A stretch of DNA of 64,000 nucleotides from an uncultured Romboutsia sp. (GCA_904418825.1 CAJFPU010000002.1:1-64000), one strand, 5' to 3'; positions 21,059 through 32,338 are shown, numbered from the stretch's first letter. The notes: a model not told the origin generated them from the sequence alone. Numbers and translations: made by a program.

Positions 21059-21568
21059 ATTAGTAAGGAACTAGCAATTAATGAACAAATAAGAGATAAA
21101 GAAATAAGAGTTATCTCAGACAATGGAGAGCAACTTGGACTAATGTCTGCTAAAGAAGCTCAAGCAATAGCTAATAATAAAAATCTAGATTTAGTAATGA
21201 TATCACCTAATGCTAATCCGCCAGTATGCAAAATAATGGACTACGGTAAGTACAAATATGAACAATCTAGAAAAGAAAAAGAATCTAAGAAAAAACAAAA
21301 AGTAGTAAATATAAAAGAAGTTAGATTAAGACCAGGTATAGAAGCAAATGACTTAAATACTAAGGCTAATCAAGCTATTAAGTTCCTTAAAAAAGGAGAC
21401 AAAGTTAAGGTTGAACTTAGATTTAGAGGTAGAGAATTAGGACATAAAGACATTGGTAAAGAAGTAATGTTGAAATTTATAGATATAGTAAAAGAGTTTG
21501 GTGAACCAACTAAAGCCCCAGCATTCGAGGGTAATAATATGGTTGTAATGATAGATCCAAAGAAATAA
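21059..21568 (+). CDS. infC: Translation initiation factor IF-3 (AUU start codon)
   Basis: ATT at 21059-21061 after TTGGAGGTGTCCTACC, in frame with the 21143 ORF, giving (I/M)SKELAINEQIRDKEIRVISDNGEQLGLMSAKEAQ..., the canonical IF3 N-terminus. Confidence 0.92.
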   Translation: MSKELAINEQIRDKEIRVISDNGEQLGLMSAKEAQAIANNKNLDLVMISPNANPPVCKIMDYGKYKYEQSRKEKESKKKQKVVNIKEVRLRPGIEANDLNTKANQAIKFLKKGDKVKVELRFRGRELGHKDIGKEVMLKFIDIVKEFGEPTKAPAFEGNNMVVMIDPKK

Positions 21569-21595
21569 ATGATTAACTGAGAGGAGGAAATTAAC

Positions 21596-21790
21596 ATGCC
21601 TAAAATGAAAACTCATAGAGGTGCTGCTAAAAGATTCAAAAAGACTGGAACTGGAAAATTAAAGAGAGCTAAAGCTTTCAGAAGACACATACTAACTAAG
21701 AAAGCTGCTAAGACTAAGATGCAATTAAGAAAGTCTGGAATAGTTACAGCAGGAGATGCTAGAAGAATAGCTCAATTATTACCATACTAA
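21596..21790 (+). CDS. rpmI: 50S ribosomal protein L35
   Basis: [36 protein letters not shown]. Confidence 0.98.
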   Translation: MPKMKTHRGAAKRFKKTGTGKLKRAKAFRRHILTKKAAKTKMQLRKSGIVTAGDARRIAQLLPY

Positions 21791-21846
21791 AAATCGGAAA
21801 AAATAGATAACAATTATAACAGAGGAAGACGAAGGAGGTCATAACG

Positions 21847-22203
21847 ATGGCAAGAGTTAAAAAAGCTATGAACGCTCGTAAGAAGCATAAGAAAGTATTA
21901 AAACTTGCAAAAGGATTTATAGGATCAAGAAGCAAATTATATAGACCAGCAAATACATTTGTAATGAAGGCGTTAAAGAACGCTTATATAGGAAGAAAGT
22001 TAAAGAAGAGAGATTTCAGAAGACTTTGGATACAAAGAATAAATGCTGGAACAAGAGCTCATGGATTATCTTACTCAAGATTCATGAACGGATTAAAGTT
22101 AGCTGGTGTTGAAGTTAACAGAAAGATGTTAGCTGAAATGGCTATACATGATGAAGAAGGATTTGCTAAGTTAGTAGAAGTTGCTAAATCTAAATTAGCT
22201 TAA
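21847..22203 (+). CDS. rplT: 50S ribosomal protein L20
   Basis: [35 protein letters not shown]. Confidence 0.98.
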   Translation: MARVKKAMNARKKHKKVLKLAKGFIGSRSKLYRPANTFVMKALKNAYIGRKLKKRDFRRLWIQRINAGTRAHGLSYSRFMNGLKLAGVEVNRKMLAEMAIHDEEGFAKLVEVAKSKLA

Positions 22204-22218
22204 TTATATAATGAAATT

Positions 22219-22253
22219 AAAAGCTTTTGAATTTTATATTCAAAAGCTTTTTT
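22219..22253 (+). terminator. Rho-independent terminator
   Basis: AAAAGCTTTTGAA...TTCAAAAGCTTTTTT. Confidence 0.88.
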
Positions 22254-22372
22254 ATATTTAAAATATAATTTTAAATGATAAATAAAAAAGTTAATAAATA
22301 TATATAATATGATTATAGATACTAACTTGAGAATTAAATACAGTCATTGAAAATACTATATTTGATAAGATA

Positions 22373-22414
22373 TATTTTTATAAATATATTAATTTTAATA
22401 TATTTATAAAAATA
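22373..22414. repeat. 19-bp perfect AT-only inverted repeat, 4-nt loop
   Basis: TATTTTTATAAATATATTA-ATTT-TAATATATTTATAAAAATA. Confidence 0.75.
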
Positions 22415-22551
22415 ACTAGTACAATAGGTTTAAATTAACACTAAATTGAATTATAGAATGTTGTTTTTACTAAAGTTTTGGAATATAATAAAGTAATAAT
22501 TATTAACTACTATAAAAAACAATACCAAAATATAAAGGAGGATCTGAAATA

Positions 22552-23928
22552 ATGAAAAAAATTGTTAAGAGAGTTTCTAATATTGTAAATAAAATGGAAC
22601 CTACTCAAATAATGGTAATTGGATTTGCCATTGTAATATTAATAGGAGCAATTTTATTGAGTATGCCGATATCTACTCAAAATGGAGAGAGTATAGGATT
22701 TTTAGATGCGTTATTTACATCAACTTCAGCAGTATGTGTCACAGGATTAATTGCAGTTGATACATCGACTTATTGGAGTTTTTTTGGTCAATTAATAATT
22801 ATAACCTTAATCCAAATTGGTGGATTAGGATTTATGACTGTGACAACATTGTTTTCTTTGATAATTAAAAAAAGAATAAATCTAAAAGAAAGACTTTTAA
22901 TTCAAGAATCATTAAATCAAATAGATTTATCTGGATTAGTTAAATTAACAAGGTACATATTACTTACAACTTTTTTTATTGAAGGTACAGGGGCATTATT
23001 ATTATCAACTGTATTTATACCTCAATTTGGAATTTTAAATGGTATTTGGTATAGTATATTTCATGCTATATCAGCATTTTGTAATGCGGGATTTGATTTA
23101 ATGGGAGTTGTTAGTGGTCCATTTTCATCTTTAACATACTATGTAAATAACTTTACTATAACTATAACAATATCGTTATTAATCATTTTAGGTGGTATAG
23201 GATTTCCTGTAATTCTTGATGTTATAAGAAATAAAAAGTTATCAAAATTAACTATACATTCCAAAGTTGTACTTTTTAGTACAATTGTTTTAATAGCATT
23301 TGGAATGTTATTTATTCTATTGTTAGAATATAATAATCCAAATACATTAGGTAAATTAGGATTTGGAGGAAAAATACTGGCATCATTATTTCAATCAATA
23401 ACAATTAGAACTGCTGGATTTAATACAATAGATTTAGCGGCTATGAGAGAAAGTAGTATATTTGTAATGATAATATTAATGTTTATTGGTGCATCTCCAG
23501 CTTCAACGGGTGGAGGAATAAAAACTACTACAATAGCTACATTAATATTAACGGTAAAGTCATTTATATTAGAAAAGCAAGATATAGAAGTTTGTAAAAG
23601 AAGAATAAGTGAAACTACTGTTAAAAAATCATTGGGAATATTTTTAATAGGTATAACTATAGTTGTAATGGGAACTCTTATTATATCTATAACTGACCCT
23701 GACTTTAGCTTACTTGAAGTTGAATTTGAAGTAGTATCTGCTATTGCTACAGTTGGGCTTAGTATAGGTGGAAGTCCAAATCTAAGTGTTTTAGGAAAAA
23801 TATTTATAATGTTATTTATGTTTATGGGAAGAGTTGGGTCTTTAACTATATTCATGGCATTAGCATCAAGAGGAGTTAAGAACAATCCTCCTATTAGATA
23901 TCCAGAAGGTAAAATAATAGTTGGATAA
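22552..23928 (+). CDS. TrkH/KtrB-family potassium uptake protein
   Basis: FLDALFTSTSAVCVTGLI, TIRTAGFNTID, GASPASTGGGIKTTT selectivity-filter regions. Confidence 0.93.
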   Translation: MKKIVKRVSNIVNKMEPTQIMVIGFAIVILIGAILLSMPISTQNGESIGFLDALFTSTSAVCVTGLIAVDTSTYWSFFGQLIIITLIQIGGLGFMTVTTLFSLIIKKRINLKERLLIQESLNQIDLSGLVKLTRYILLTTFFIEGTGALLLSTVFIPQFGILNGIWYSIFHAISAFCNAGFDLMGVVSGPFSSLTYYVNNFTITITISLLIILGGIGFPVILDVIRNKKLSKLTIHSKVVLFSTIVLIAFGMLFILLLEYNNPNTLGKLGFGGKILASLFQSITIRTAGFNTIDLAAMRESSIFVMIILMFIGASPASTGGGIKTTTIATLILTVKSFILEKQDIEVCKRRISETTVKKSLGIFLIGITIVVMGTLIISITDPDFSLLEVEFEVVSAIATVGLSIGGSPNLSVLGKIFIMLFMFMGRVGSLTIFMALASRGVKNNPPIRYPEGKIIVG

Positions 23929-23966
23929 TTAAAATAAATTTACTTAAAATATAGAGAGGTAAGGTT

Positions 23967-24638
23967 ATGAAACAATATATAGTTATAGGATGTGGAAGAT
24001 TTGGAACATCGCTAGCAACAACTATGCATCTTTTAGGTCATCAAGTAATGGCTATAGATAAAAATGAAGAAATAATTCAAAACATAGTTGATAAGGTTAC
24101 TCATGCAGCTATAGTAGATGTTACAGATGAACAGTCTCTAAGATCAATAGGGTTAGGAAACTTTGATGTAGCTATAATAGCAATAGGTTCTGACATAAGA
24201 GCATCTATAATGGCAACTATTATAGCTAAAGAAATGGGAGTATCTCAAGTTGTATGTAAAGCAACTGATGAATTACAAGCAAAAGTTCTTTACAAAATCG
24301 GAGCTGATAGAGTAGTATTTCCAGAAAGAGATATGGGAGTTAGAGTTGCTCATAATCTAGTTTCAGATAATATCCTAGATCATATTGAATTAGATCCAGA
24401 GTACTCTATAATAGAAATAGTTACACCAACTAATTGGGTAGGAAAAACTCTAGTTGAGTTAGAATTAAGAGCAAGATATGAAATAACAGTACTTGCTATA
24501 AAAAATGGTAAGAGTATAAATGTAACGCCATCACCAGATGAAGAACTTAAAGCAGGAAGTATATTAGTTGTAATTGGTCAAAATAGCAATATAAGTAGTA
24601 TTACTTCTGAAAATAAAGATATAATTAGGAGAAAGTAG
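23967..24638 (+). CDS. TrkA/KtrA-family potassium uptake regulatory protein
   Basis: Rossmann motif IVIGCGRFGTSLATTMHLLGH plus C-terminal RCK_C domain. Confidence 0.93.
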   Translation: MKQYIVIGCGRFGTSLATTMHLLGHQVMAIDKNEEIIQNIVDKVTHAAIVDVTDEQSLRSIGLGNFDVAIIAIGSDIRASIMATIIAKEMGVSQVVCKATDELQAKVLYKIGADRVVFPERDMGVRVAHNLVSDNILDHIELDPEYSIIEIVTPTNWVGKTLVELELRARYEITVLAIKNGKSINVTPSPDEELKAGSILVVIGQNSNISSITSENKDIIRRK

Positions 24639-24640
24639 TT

Positions 24641-25438
24641 ATGTCTATGATAATAACAGCTAAAGACAATGATAAAATAAAATATACAAAATCTTTATTA
24701 AAATCAAAAAATAGAAATAAAGAATCAAAATTTATAATTGAAGGATACAGAATTTTAACACTTGCAATAGAGTGTAGAGCAAAGTTAGATTATGTATTTA
24801 TAAATGAAGATTTTGAAAAAAAACAAGAACATAAAGAATTTTTAGAACTATTAAAGAAAAAAGATATAAAAGTATATAAAACTACTAATAAAATATTTGA
24901 AGATTTAACTGATACTGAAAATACTCAAGGTATAATAGGTGTAGTTAAATTCAAACAAAAAACATTAGAAGAAAACTTAACAGATAATAATAGGTTTGTA
25001 TTAATCTTAGATAGAATACAAGATCCTGGTAATATGGGCACTATAATAAGAACTGCAGATGCAGCTGGAGTAGACGCAATAATTGCATTAAAAGGATGCG
25101 TAGATATATACAATCCAAAAGTAATAAGATCAACTATGGGATCTATATTTGATATGAATGTAATTCATGCGACTCAAGAAGAAACACTAAGGATACTTAA
25201 ATTAAAGAAATTTGATATAGTGTCTAGTTACTTAGATACAAATAATTACTATAATACAATAGAGTATAATTACAAAACTGCACTAGTAATAGGTAATGAA
25301 GCTAATGGAATAAACGATGAATTAGTATCAAAATCAGATGTATTGGTTAAAATACCGATATATGGTAAGGCAGAATCTCTAAATGCAGCAATAAGTTCTG
25401 CAATATTAATGTATGAAATAAAAAAATACTTAGTTTAA
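24641..25438 (+). CDS. TrmH/SpoU-family RNA methyltransferase
   Basis: RFVLILDRIQDPGNMGTIIRTADAAGVDAII; VIGNEANGI; IPIYGKAESLNAAIS. Confidence 0.92.
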   Translation: MSMIITAKDNDKIKYTKSLLKSKNRNKESKFIIEGYRILTLAIECRAKLDYVFINEDFEKKQEHKEFLELLKKKDIKVYKTTNKIFEDLTDTENTQGIIGVVKFKQKTLEENLTDNNRFVLILDRIQDPGNMGTIIRTADAAGVDAIIALKGCVDIYNPKVIRSTMGSIFDMNVIHATQEETLRILKLKKFDIVSSYLDTNNYYNTIEYNYKTALVIGNEANGINDELVSKSDVLVKIPIYGKAESLNAAISSAILMYEIKKYLV

Positions 25439-25499
25439 AAGTTGTTAATTACATATTTTATATGTTATAATTATGTAAAAAACTATATTTAAAAATACA

Positions 25500-25742
25500 A
25501 TGAAAGAGAAAAGTATTTTGAACTAACTTAGCACAGAGAGAAGTACCTAGGCTGAAAGTACTTTATAAGAATTCAAAAGAAGTTCGCTCTGGAGTATTAA
25601 AGCTGAAATTAATAGTAGGCTTTAACGTTAAAACGCGTTAAGTTTATTTGAGGTGGTTTAAAATTTATAATTTTAGACTACTAGGGTGGTACCGCGAAAC
25701 AATAGTCTTTCGTCCCTAGATTGGGATGAAGGGCTTTTTTTA
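25500..25742 (+). promoter_or_regulatory. T-box leader of pheST, likely specifier TTC (25583-25585)
   Basis: GAAGTTCGCTCTGG specifier region, T-box AGGGTGGTACCGCG (25683-25696), terminator CGTCCCTAGATTGGGATGAAGGGCTTTTTTT. Confidence 0.93.
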
Positions 25743-25774
25743 TATATAAATAAATAGTGAAAGGATGATATATA

Positions 25775-26794
25775 GTGCAAGAAAAATTACTTAATTTACA
25801 AGAAGCTGCTTTAAATGAAATTAAAGATACTTCTAGTATAGAAGCTGTAGAAAGTCTAAGAGTTAAGTACTTAGGTAAAAAAGGTGAGATAACTGCTATT
25901 CTTAAAGAAATGGGTAAGTTATCAGCAGAAGAAAGACCAGTTATAGGTCAAGTTGCTAATAAAGTAAGAGAATCGATAGAAGGAAGTATATCTTCAAAGA
26001 AGGAAGAATTAAAAGCTATAGAAAAGCAAAAGAAATTAGCTGAAGAAGTTATAGATGTTACAATGCCAGCTAAAGCTGTTAAAGTAGGAAAGAAACATCC
26101 TATATCTCAAATAATAGATGAAGTAAGTGAAATATTTATGGGTATGGGATTCTCTATAGCAGAAGGTCCTGAAGTTGAAACTGTTGAAAATAACTTCGAT
26201 GCATTAAATGCACCAATAGACCATCCATCAAGAGATATGAGTGATACATTCTACATAAACAGTGAATTATTACTTAGAACACAAACATCTCCGGTTCAAG
26301 TTAGAACTATGAAAGGTCAAGAATTACCTATAAAAATAATAGCTCCAGGAAGATGTTTCAGATTTGATGCTCCAGATGCTACACACTCTCCAATGTTCCA
26401 TCAAATAGAAGGGCTTGTAGTTGGTAAAGATGTAACAATGGCTCAATTAAAAGGAACATTAGATATGTTCGTTAAAAAGTTATTTGGAGAAAATACAAAA
26501 ACTAAATTTAGACCACATAACTTCCCATTCACAGAGCCAAGTGCAGAAGTAGATGTTACTTGCTTCAAGTGTCAAGGAGAAGGATGTCCTATGTGTAAAC
26601 AAGAAGGATGGATAGAAATATTAGGAGCTGGTATGGTTCATCCAAATGTACTTAGAAACTGTGGAATAGATCCAGAAGTTTATAGTGGATTTGCTTTCGG
26701 TATGGGTGTAGATAGAATAACTATGCTTAAGTATGAAATAGATGATATAAGATTATTATTTGAAAATGATATGAGATTTTTAGATCAATTTTAA
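25775..26794 (+). CDS. pheS: Phenylalanyl-tRNA synthetase alpha subunit (GTG start)
   Basis: [48 protein letters not shown]. Confidence 0.97.
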   Translation: MQEKLLNLQEAALNEIKDTSSIEAVESLRVKYLGKKGEITAILKEMGKLSAEERPVIGQVANKVRESIEGSISSKKEELKAIEKQKKLAEEVIDVTMPAKAVKVGKKHPISQIIDEVSEIFMGMGFSIAEGPEVETVENNFDALNAPIDHPSRDMSDTFYINSELLLRTQTSPVQVRTMKGQELPIKIIAPGRCFRFDAPDATHSPMFHQIEGLVVGKDVTMAQLKGTLDMFVKKLFGENTKTKFRPHNFPFTEPSAEVDVTCFKCQGEGCPMCKQEGWIEILGAGMVHPNVLRNCGIDPEVYSGFAFGMGVDRITMLKYEIDDIRLLFENDMRFLDQF

Positions 26795-26810
26795 TTAGGA
26801 GGATTTTAAT

Positions 26811-29201
26811 ATGTTAGTACCTTTAAAATGGCTTAGAGATTATGTTGACATAGATATAGATACACAAGAATTTGCTGATATGATGACTATGACAGGTTCA
26901 AAAGTTGAAAAAGTAGATTTCTTTGGTAAAGAAACAAATGGAGTTGAAGTATGTAAAATACTTGAAATAGAACAACATCCAGATGCAGATAGATTAAAAG
27001 TTACAAAGGTTGAAGTTGCAAACGGAGAAATACTTCAAATAGTAACTAATGCTACAAATATAAAAGTAGGAGATTATGTACCAGTTGCTAGAATAGGTGC
27101 AGTATTACCTGGAGATTTCAAAATAAAGAAAGGTAAGTTAAGAGGAGTATTATCAGAAGGAATGTTCTGTGGTGCAGAAGAATTAACTATACCATCTGCA
27201 TTTGTTGAAGATCATAAAAAAGATGGTATATATATATTAGATCATCAAGATTCATTTGAATTAGGAATGGATGTAAGAGATGTTTTAGGAATAAATGATG
27301 CATTAATAGAATTTGAAATAACTTCAAACAGACCAGATTGTAGATCGATAATAGGTATAGCTAGAGAAGCTGCTGTTACTTTAGGAAAAGAATTAAAATA
27401 TCCTGAGATAAAAATAAATGGTTCTGATGAAGAAATGTCATTTGAAATAGATATACAAACAGATTTATGCAAGAGATACTGTGGTAGAGTAGTTAAAGAT
27501 GTTAAAGTAGGGCCATCTCCATATTGGATGCAAAGAAAACTTATAGAAGCTGGAATGAGACCTATAAGTAATATAGTGGATATAACAAACTATGTTATGT
27601 TAGAGCTTGGTCAACCGCTTCATGCATTTGATTTAGATGATATAAAATACAATAAAATGACTGTTAAAATGGCTGAAGAAGGTGAAAAGTTTACTACATT
27701 AGATGGTGTTGAAAGAACTTTAACATCAGATATGTTAGTTATAGGAAATCAAGATAAAACTTTAGACTTAGCAGGTATAATGGGTGGGGAAAACTCAGAA
27801 ATAAAAGATACAACAACTTCTATATTCATAGAAGGAGCAAGCTTTGCTAAAGAAAATATAAGAGCTACATCTAAGAAATTAGGTCTTAGAACTGAAGCAT
27901 CTTCAAGATTTGAAAAGGGAATAGACATAAACTTAACAGAAGCTGCTGTTAATAGAGCATGTCAATTAATAGAAGAGTTAGGATGTGGTACAGTTCTTAA
28001 TGGAATGCTTGACTACTATCCACAAAAAGAAGAAGTTCAAAAAGTAACTGTTAACCCAGTTAGAATAAATAAATTATTAGGTGTTAATGTGCCTATGGAC
28101 CAATTTATAAATATATTAGAAAGCTTAGAATTTAAATGTAATTTAGTATCTTCTGAAGTTTTAGAGTTAGAAGTTCCAACATTTAGATTAGATATAACTG
28201 AAGATGCAGATATATTAGAAGAAATAGCTAGAATATATGGATATGATAATATACCAGCTGCTAACCTAGAAGGAAATGCTACTGCAGGTGTAAAAACTGA
28301 TAAACAAAAATTCATAGATAATGTAAAAGCTAATTCTATAGCTTGTGGATTAAATGAAATATTAACATATTCGTTTGTAAGCCCAAGAGGTGTAGATAAG
28401 ATAAATTTATGTGCAGATGATGAAAAGAGAAATTTTGTTAAAATAATGAACCCATTAGGTGAAGAAACTTCTGTAATGAGAACTACTTTAATACCTAATA
28501 TGTTAGATGTTATATCAACAAATATATCTCACAAAGTAGAAGAAGTATCTGCATTTGAATGTGGAAATACATTTACACCGCAAGAAGGATTACCAGTAGA
28601 AAGTAAGAAATACTGTGTTGGAATGTATGGAAAAGAAGTAGACTTCTTTGTATTAAAAGGAGTTGTAGAATCTGTACTTAATAATGTAGGATTAAAAGGC
28701 TATGAAATAGAACCAGAAACTACAAATTTAACATTCCATCCAGGAAGATGTGCAAAAATAGTGTATAATAATATATATATAGGAACTTTTGGAGAATTAC
28801 ATCCAGATGTTATAGAAAACTACAACTTAGGTCAAAGAGTATATGTAGCTGAAATAGATATAGATACAGTATTTGAAAATATAACTTTAACTAAGTCATA
28901 TAATCCATTACCTAAGTATCCATCTACATCTAGAGATATAGCATTAATAGTTAAAGATGAAGTATTTGTTAAGCAAATAGAAGATATAATAAAATCTAAT
29001 GGTGAAGATTTAGTAGAAAGCTATAAGTTATTTGATGTTTATAAAGGTGCTCAAATAGAAAAAGGGCATAAGTCTATAGCATATTCTATAACATATAGAA
29101 GTAAAGATAAAACTTTAACTGATGAAGATGTAGCAAAAGTACATGAAAAGATATTAAGTGAGTTAAGTGAGAAATTAAACGCAAACTTAAGGTCAAACTA
29201 A
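26811..29201 (+). CDS. pheT: Phenylalanyl-tRNA synthetase beta subunit
   Basis: N-terminal tRNA-binding domain, B3/B4/B5 and anticodon-binding regions; 796 aa. Confidence 0.97.
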   Translation: MLVPLKWLRDYVDIDIDTQEFADMMTMTGSKVEKVDFFGKETNGVEVCKILEIEQHPDADRLKVTKVEVANGEILQIVTNATNIKVGDYVPVARIGAVLPGDFKIKKGKLRGVLSEGMFCGAEELTIPSAFVEDHKKDGIYILDHQDSFELGMDVRDVLGINDALIEFEITSNRPDCRSIIGIAREAAVTLGKELKYPEIKINGSDEEMSFEIDIQTDLCKRYCGRVVKDVKVGPSPYWMQRKLIEAGMRPISNIVDITNYVMLELGQPLHAFDLDDIKYNKMTVKMAEEGEKFTTLDGVERTLTSDMLVIGNQDKTLDLAGIMGGENSEIKDTTTSIFIEGASFAKENIRATSKKLGLRTEASSRFEKGIDINLTEAAVNRACQLIEELGCGTVLNGMLDYYPQKEEVQKVTVNPVRINKLLGVNVPMDQFINILESLEFKCNLVSSEVLELEVPTFRLDITEDADILEEIARIYGYDNIPAANLEGNATAGVKTDKQKFIDNVKANSIACGLNEILTYSFVSPRGVDKINLCADDEKRNFVKIMNPLGEETSVMRTTLIPNMLDVISTNISHKVEEVSAFECGNTFTPQEGLPVESKKYCVGMYGKEVDFFVLKGVVESVLNNVGLKGYEIEPETTNLTFHPGRCAKIVYNNIYIGTFGELHPDVIENYNLGQRVYVAEIDIDTVFENITLTKSYNPLPKYPSTSRDIALIVKDEVFVKQIEDIIKSNGEDLVESYKLFDVYKGAQIEKGHKSIAYSITYRSKDKTLTDEDVAKVHEKILSELSEKLNANLRSN

Positions 29202-29223
29202 CTAACGTAGGGGGAATGTTAGT

Positions 29224-29832
29224 ATGAAGCAAATTAATAAAGTTATAGTAACAATTAATGGATCAGAGTATCCAATGGTTGGAGAAAAATCAGAAAAACA
29301 TATGTTAAAAGTAGCAAGATATGTTGATGAAGAGATGAAAAAAATAACTAGTGTAAATACAAAATTAAGTACTTCAGATGCTGCAATATTATCAGCGATA
29401 AATATAACAGATGTATTCTTTGAATGTTGTGAAGAAAATGAAGAACTAGTAAAAGAAAATGAAGAGCTTAACAAAAAAGTTGGAACTGGTGATGAAGAGA
29501 TAAAGTTAGAAATGAAAAAATTAGAACTATCTTTACAAGGTAAAATTAAAGCTGAAGAAGATTTAAATACAAAGATAGAAGAATTAAATAAGTTAATTCA
29601 AGAGCAAAAAAGTAAAATTTCTGATTTAGAAAATAATATACAATCTAAGGAAAAAGAAATAGAAAACTTTAAGTCTCAAAATGATGAACTTAAAACTTTA
29701 GCAGAAAATGCTGAAGAAAGAGCTAAAATAGCAGAACAGTTATCTTCAAAGTTCCAAAATGATGCATATAGAGTACAATTAGAAAAAATAGAGATTGAAA
29801 ATGAATTAAAATACTTTAAAGCAAATAGATAA
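29224..29832 (+). CDS. zapA: Cell division protein ZapA-like
   Basis: VIVTINGSEYPMVGEKSEKHMLKVARYVDEEMKKI plus coiled coil, downstream of pheT. Confidence 0.85.
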   Translation: MKQINKVIVTINGSEYPMVGEKSEKHMLKVARYVDEEMKKITSVNTKLSTSDAAILSAINITDVFFECCEENEELVKENEELNKKVGTGDEEIKLEMKKLELSLQGKIKAEEDLNTKIEELNKLIQEQKSKISDLENNIQSKEKEIENFKSQNDELKTLAENAEERAKIAEQLSSKFQNDAYRVQLEKIEIENELKYFKANR

Positions 29833-29835
29833 AAT

Positions 29836-29872
29836 AAATTAAGCCTTCAGGGTAACCTGAAGGTTTTAATTT
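29836..29872 (+). terminator. Rho-independent terminator
   Basis: GCCTTCAGGGTAACCTGAAGGTTTTAATTTT. Confidence 0.8.
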
Positions 29873-29926
29873 TAAAGTTTAAGGATATTATATAAATAGG
29901 ATAGATATTCCTTAAAGGAGGATAAT

Positions 29927-32338
29927 ATGAGAGACGTAGAATTATTAGCACCCGTGGGGTCTTTTGAGTCATTAAAAGCTGCCGTACAAAATGGAGCAAA
30001 TGCAGTATATCTTGGAGGTAAAGATTTTGGAGCAAGAGCATCTGCAAATAATTTTGACAGAGATGAATTAAAAGAGGCTGTAAAATATGCTCATATAAGA
30101 GGTGTACAAGTATTTGTAACTACAAATACATTAAGAAAAGAAAATGAAATTGAAAATTTTTTAGAATATGTTAAATTTTTATATGACATAGATGTAGATG
30201 CAATAATACTTCAAGATATAGGTATGGCAAGACTTATAAAAAGAGAATTACCGGATTTTGAATTACATGCAAGTACTCAAATGGTTGCACATTCATTAGA
30301 AGATGTTAAGTATTTAGAGAGTGTAGGATTTGATAGAGTAGTTCTTGCTAGAGAGGTTACAGTAGAAGAAATTAAATATATATGCGACAACTGTAAAGCG
30401 GATATAGAAGTTTTTGTTCACGGAGCATTATGTGTATGTTACTCAGGTCAATGTTTAATGAGTTCTATGATAGGTAATAGATCAGGAAACAGAGGAAGAT
30501 GTGCGCAACCTTGTAGACAAAGATATGAACTTGTTGATGTATATACAGGAGAAGTTGTAAATAGTAATGGAGACTATCTACTAAGCCCTAAAGATTTAAG
30601 TACAATAGAAGAAATTGATAAAATAATAGATGCAGGAGTATATTCTCTTAAAATAGAAGGTAGAATGAAAAGACCAGAGTATGTTGCAACTGTTATAGAT
30701 GGATATAGAAAAACTATAGATGAATATTTAACTACAAATAAATTAAATGTTTCAGATGAAATAATAAGCGATTTATACACAATATTTAATAGAAAATTTA
30801 CAAAAGGATTATTGCTAGGGGATGTAGGTAAGGATGTAATGAACTCACAACTTCCTAATAATCAAGGATTATATGTAGGTACAGTAGTAGATTATAATAA
30901 AAAAGCAAAAAGATTAAAAATAAAGCTTGCAAATACTCTTAAAAAAGGCGATGGTATAAACCTTGGTGGAGGTACTATAGGCAGAATAATAAAAAATGGA
31001 AATATAGAAACTATAGGATATAAAGGTGAAATTATTGAATTAGACTTTGTTGGAGAAGCCAGAAAAGGTCAAATAGTATTTAAAACATCAGATAGTGAAT
31101 TAATGGATAGAGTTCAAGCCACATTCACACAAGATAAAGAATTTGTAAAAAATATAATTGATGCAAAAATTACTATAAAATTAGGTCAAAAACCAATACT
31201 TACTTTAATGGATAGAAATAAAAATAAAGCTACTGTAGAAGGTGACAAGATAGTTGAAGAAGCTATGAAAGTAGCTTTAAGCAAAGAAAAAGTAGATACT
31301 CAATTAAGAAAACTTGGAAATACACCTTACGAATTAGATAAATTAGAAATTGATTTAGATGATAATGTTAGTTTACCAGTAAGCTTATTAAATCAAATGA
31401 GAAGAGATTGCATTGAGCTTTTAGATAAAGAAAGAGTAATTATCAAAGATAGAAAATATAAAAATAAGAATGTAAAGTACAACCCTATACAATATAATAG
31501 AAATAAAAAACAAGAAATTTCTGTTAAAGTTAAGAATTTAGAACAATTAGAAAGTGCTTTAGAATGTGGTGTAGACAGAATATATTATGAAGATACTAAC
31601 ACAATAGATAAAGCTATGAGTTTAGCTTTAAAATACAATAAAAAAGTAATATACTCAGCACCTAGAATAATAAGAAATAAAGAGTATAATCAATTAGCAA
31701 AAGCTAATAATGCAGGTGTAGAATCTGTCCAAGTAGGAAACTATGGTTCAATAGATTATTTTAAAGATAAAGAATTGAACATAGATTATTACTTAAATGC
31801 ATTTAATAGTGAAACTATAAACTATTATAAAGAAATAGGTGCAGATACTTTATGTATATCTCAAGAACTAAATCTAAATGAAATAAAAGAAACAATAAAG
31901 TATACTGATATAAATATAGAATCTGTAGTTTATGGATATACTCCACTTATGATAACAGAATACTGCCCTATGGGAGTAATTGTTCGTGATTGTAAAAAAG
32001 ACAAAAGAGTTGCTAAATGTAAAGAGAGTATATATGCATTAAGAAATTCTAAAGGTGATGAATTTAGAGTTTCACAAGATATATTCTGTAGAAGTACAAT
32101 ATATAATTCAAATGTTACTTGTATGCTAGATAATTTATATGAACTTCATGAAATAGGAATAAATATACTTAGATTAGACTTTACTTTAGAAGATAAAGAT
32201 ACTGTTAAAGAGGTTATAGATGCCCATAAAGAAGTTTTAGCTAATGGTTATAAATTAGGAGTAAAAGCTACTAAACTTTATAATAAATTAGATTCAAAAG
32301 GCATAACATCAGGACATTATTATAAAGGTGTAGAATAA
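29927..32338 (+). CDS. U32 family peptidase
   Basis: ELLAPVGSFESLKAAVQNGANAVYLGGKDFGARA; VHGALCVCYSGQCLMSSMIGNRSGNRGRCAQPCRQ. Confidence 0.94.
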   Translation: MRDVELLAPVGSFESLKAAVQNGANAVYLGGKDFGARASANNFDRDELKEAVKYAHIRGVQVFVTTNTLRKENEIENFLEYVKFLYDIDVDAIILQDIGMARLIKRELPDFELHASTQMVAHSLEDVKYLESVGFDRVVLAREVTVEEIKYICDNCKADIEVFVHGALCVCYSGQCLMSSMIGNRSGNRGRCAQPCRQRYELVDVYTGEVVNSNGDYLLSPKDLSTIEEIDKIIDAGVYSLKIEGRMKRPEYVATVIDGYRKTIDEYLTTNKLNVSDEIISDLYTIFNRKFTKGLLLGDVGKDVMNSQLPNNQGLYVGTVVDYNKKAKRLKIKLANTLKKGDGINLGGGTIGRIIKNGNIETIGYKGEIIELDFVGEARKGQIVFKTSDSELMDRVQATFTQDKEFVKNIIDAKITIKLGQKPILTLMDRNKNKATVEGDKIVEEAMKVALSKEKVDTQLRKLGNTPYELDKLEIDLDDNVSLPVSLLNQMRRDCIELLDKERVIIKDRKYKNKNVKYNPIQYNRNKKQEISVKVKNLEQLESALECGVDRIYYEDTNTIDKAMSLALKYNKKVIYSAPRIIRNKEYNQLAKANNAGVESVQVGNYGSIDYFKDKELNIDYYLNAFNSETINYYKEIGADTLCISQELNLNEIKETIKYTDINIESVVYGYTPLMITEYCPMGVIVRDCKKDKRVAKCKESIYALRNSKGDEFRVSQDIFCRSTIYNSNVTCMLDNLYELHEIGINILRLDFTLEDKDTVKEVIDAHKEVLANGYKLGVKATKLYNKLDSKGITSGHYYKGVE

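Noticed and set aside
22260-22551. Possible c-di-AMP (ydaO) riboswitch upstream of the K+ transporter
   Set aside because: No recognisable conserved core; only an AT-only palindrome.
23391-23885. 164-aa minus-strand ORF
   Set aside because: Antisense to the TrkH/KtrB gene, with low-complexity Ile/Asn/Pro translation.
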